Assembly: GCF_905233635.1 (NCBI RefSeq) | Contig: NZ_CAJODG010000027.1 | Coordinates: 1-31,124, forward strand | Direction: 5' to 3' | DNA from: Selenomonas sp. AE3005 | GTDB taxonomy: Bacteria; Bacillota; Negativicutes; Selenomonadales; Selenomonadaceae | Length of the DNA: 31,124 nt | In this document: positions 31,099 to 31,124 of the stretch, piece after piece | How positions within the stretch are numbered: position 1 is the first letter of the stretch | How the letters are laid out: each line of letters opens with the position of its first letter | Notes under the pieces: generated by a model | Database searches by the model: none | What the model was told of the DNA's origin: nothing | Seen by the model: only the letters and a program-made list of their open reading frames with translations | Made by a program: the position numbers and the translations under genes

Positions 31099-31124
31099 TA
31101 TATGCTAACGACAGTCAGGGATGG

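Noticed and set aside
30984..31124. tRNA gene or transposon end at the right edge
   Set aside because: The palindrome lacks cloverleaf features such as GGTTCGAATC and a CCA end, and no transposase fragment or flanking target duplication is visible.

Overview
The window looks like a chromosomal segment from a motile diderm Firmicute, most likely Selenomonas or a close relative (Negativicutes, Selenomonadaceae). Two things point there. The flagellar gene order is Firmicutes-type (yvyF-flgM-flgN-flgK-flgL-yviE-fliW-csrA, then flaG-fliD-fliS-fliT). Beside it lies an outer-membrane two-partner secretion system, which needs a second membrane. The genus is inferred from gene content and protein style; no database was searched.

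Left edge (1-2210): the last codons of gpmI, a NifU-like Fe-S scaffold gene with its frame broken by an apparent small deletion, and an intact GGGtGRT-family gene closed by a strong terminator. The leaders of these two genes are structured and may hold a 27-codon small ORF.

Flagellin block (2220-7960): three flagellin genes with near-identical D0/D1 ends but unrelated middles. The first carries a zinc-metallopeptidase domain (HEMTH plus a downstream glutamate), so it is a flagellinolysin-type enzymatic flagellin. The second carries a large Gly-rich, Cys-containing repeat domain that looks like a beta-solenoid. The third has an ordinary short middle. Genes 1 and 2 are 11 bp apart and probably share one promoter; gene 3 has its own.

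Adhesin block (7960-19257): a 3160-residue TpsA-type exoprotein (signal peptide, FHA secretion domain with NPNG, GLUG-like repeats, sixteen YDG-type repeats) and its TpsB transporter. The adhesin promoter matches the sigma-28-like flagellin promoters, which suggests co-expression with motility. The transporter gene has a G9 tract in its signal-peptide region, a possible phase-variation switch.

Late flagellar block (19337-29811): yvyF, the anti-sigma factor FlgM, two FlgN-like chaperones, hook-filament junction proteins FlgK and FlgL (FlgL with a large repeat-bearing insert), a DUF6470/YviE protein, the FliW-CsrA switch, FlaG, cap protein FliD, and chaperones FliS and FliT, ending at a strong terminator. 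A glycosyltransferase (29850-30983) follows and may glycosylate flagellin. A further sigma-28-like promoter and a 73-bp imperfect palindrome lie at the right edge.

Regulatory picture (inferred): FlgM holds back sigma-28, which reads TAA(G/T)-N15/16-TCGATAT promoters in front of the flagellins and the adhesin. CsrA would bind a GGA-loop hairpin in the flagellin-3 leader and be titrated by FliW. An A10 tract in the flagellin-3 promoter spacer and the G9 tract in tpsB could add stochastic variation. No stretch longer than 300 bases lacks a gene.
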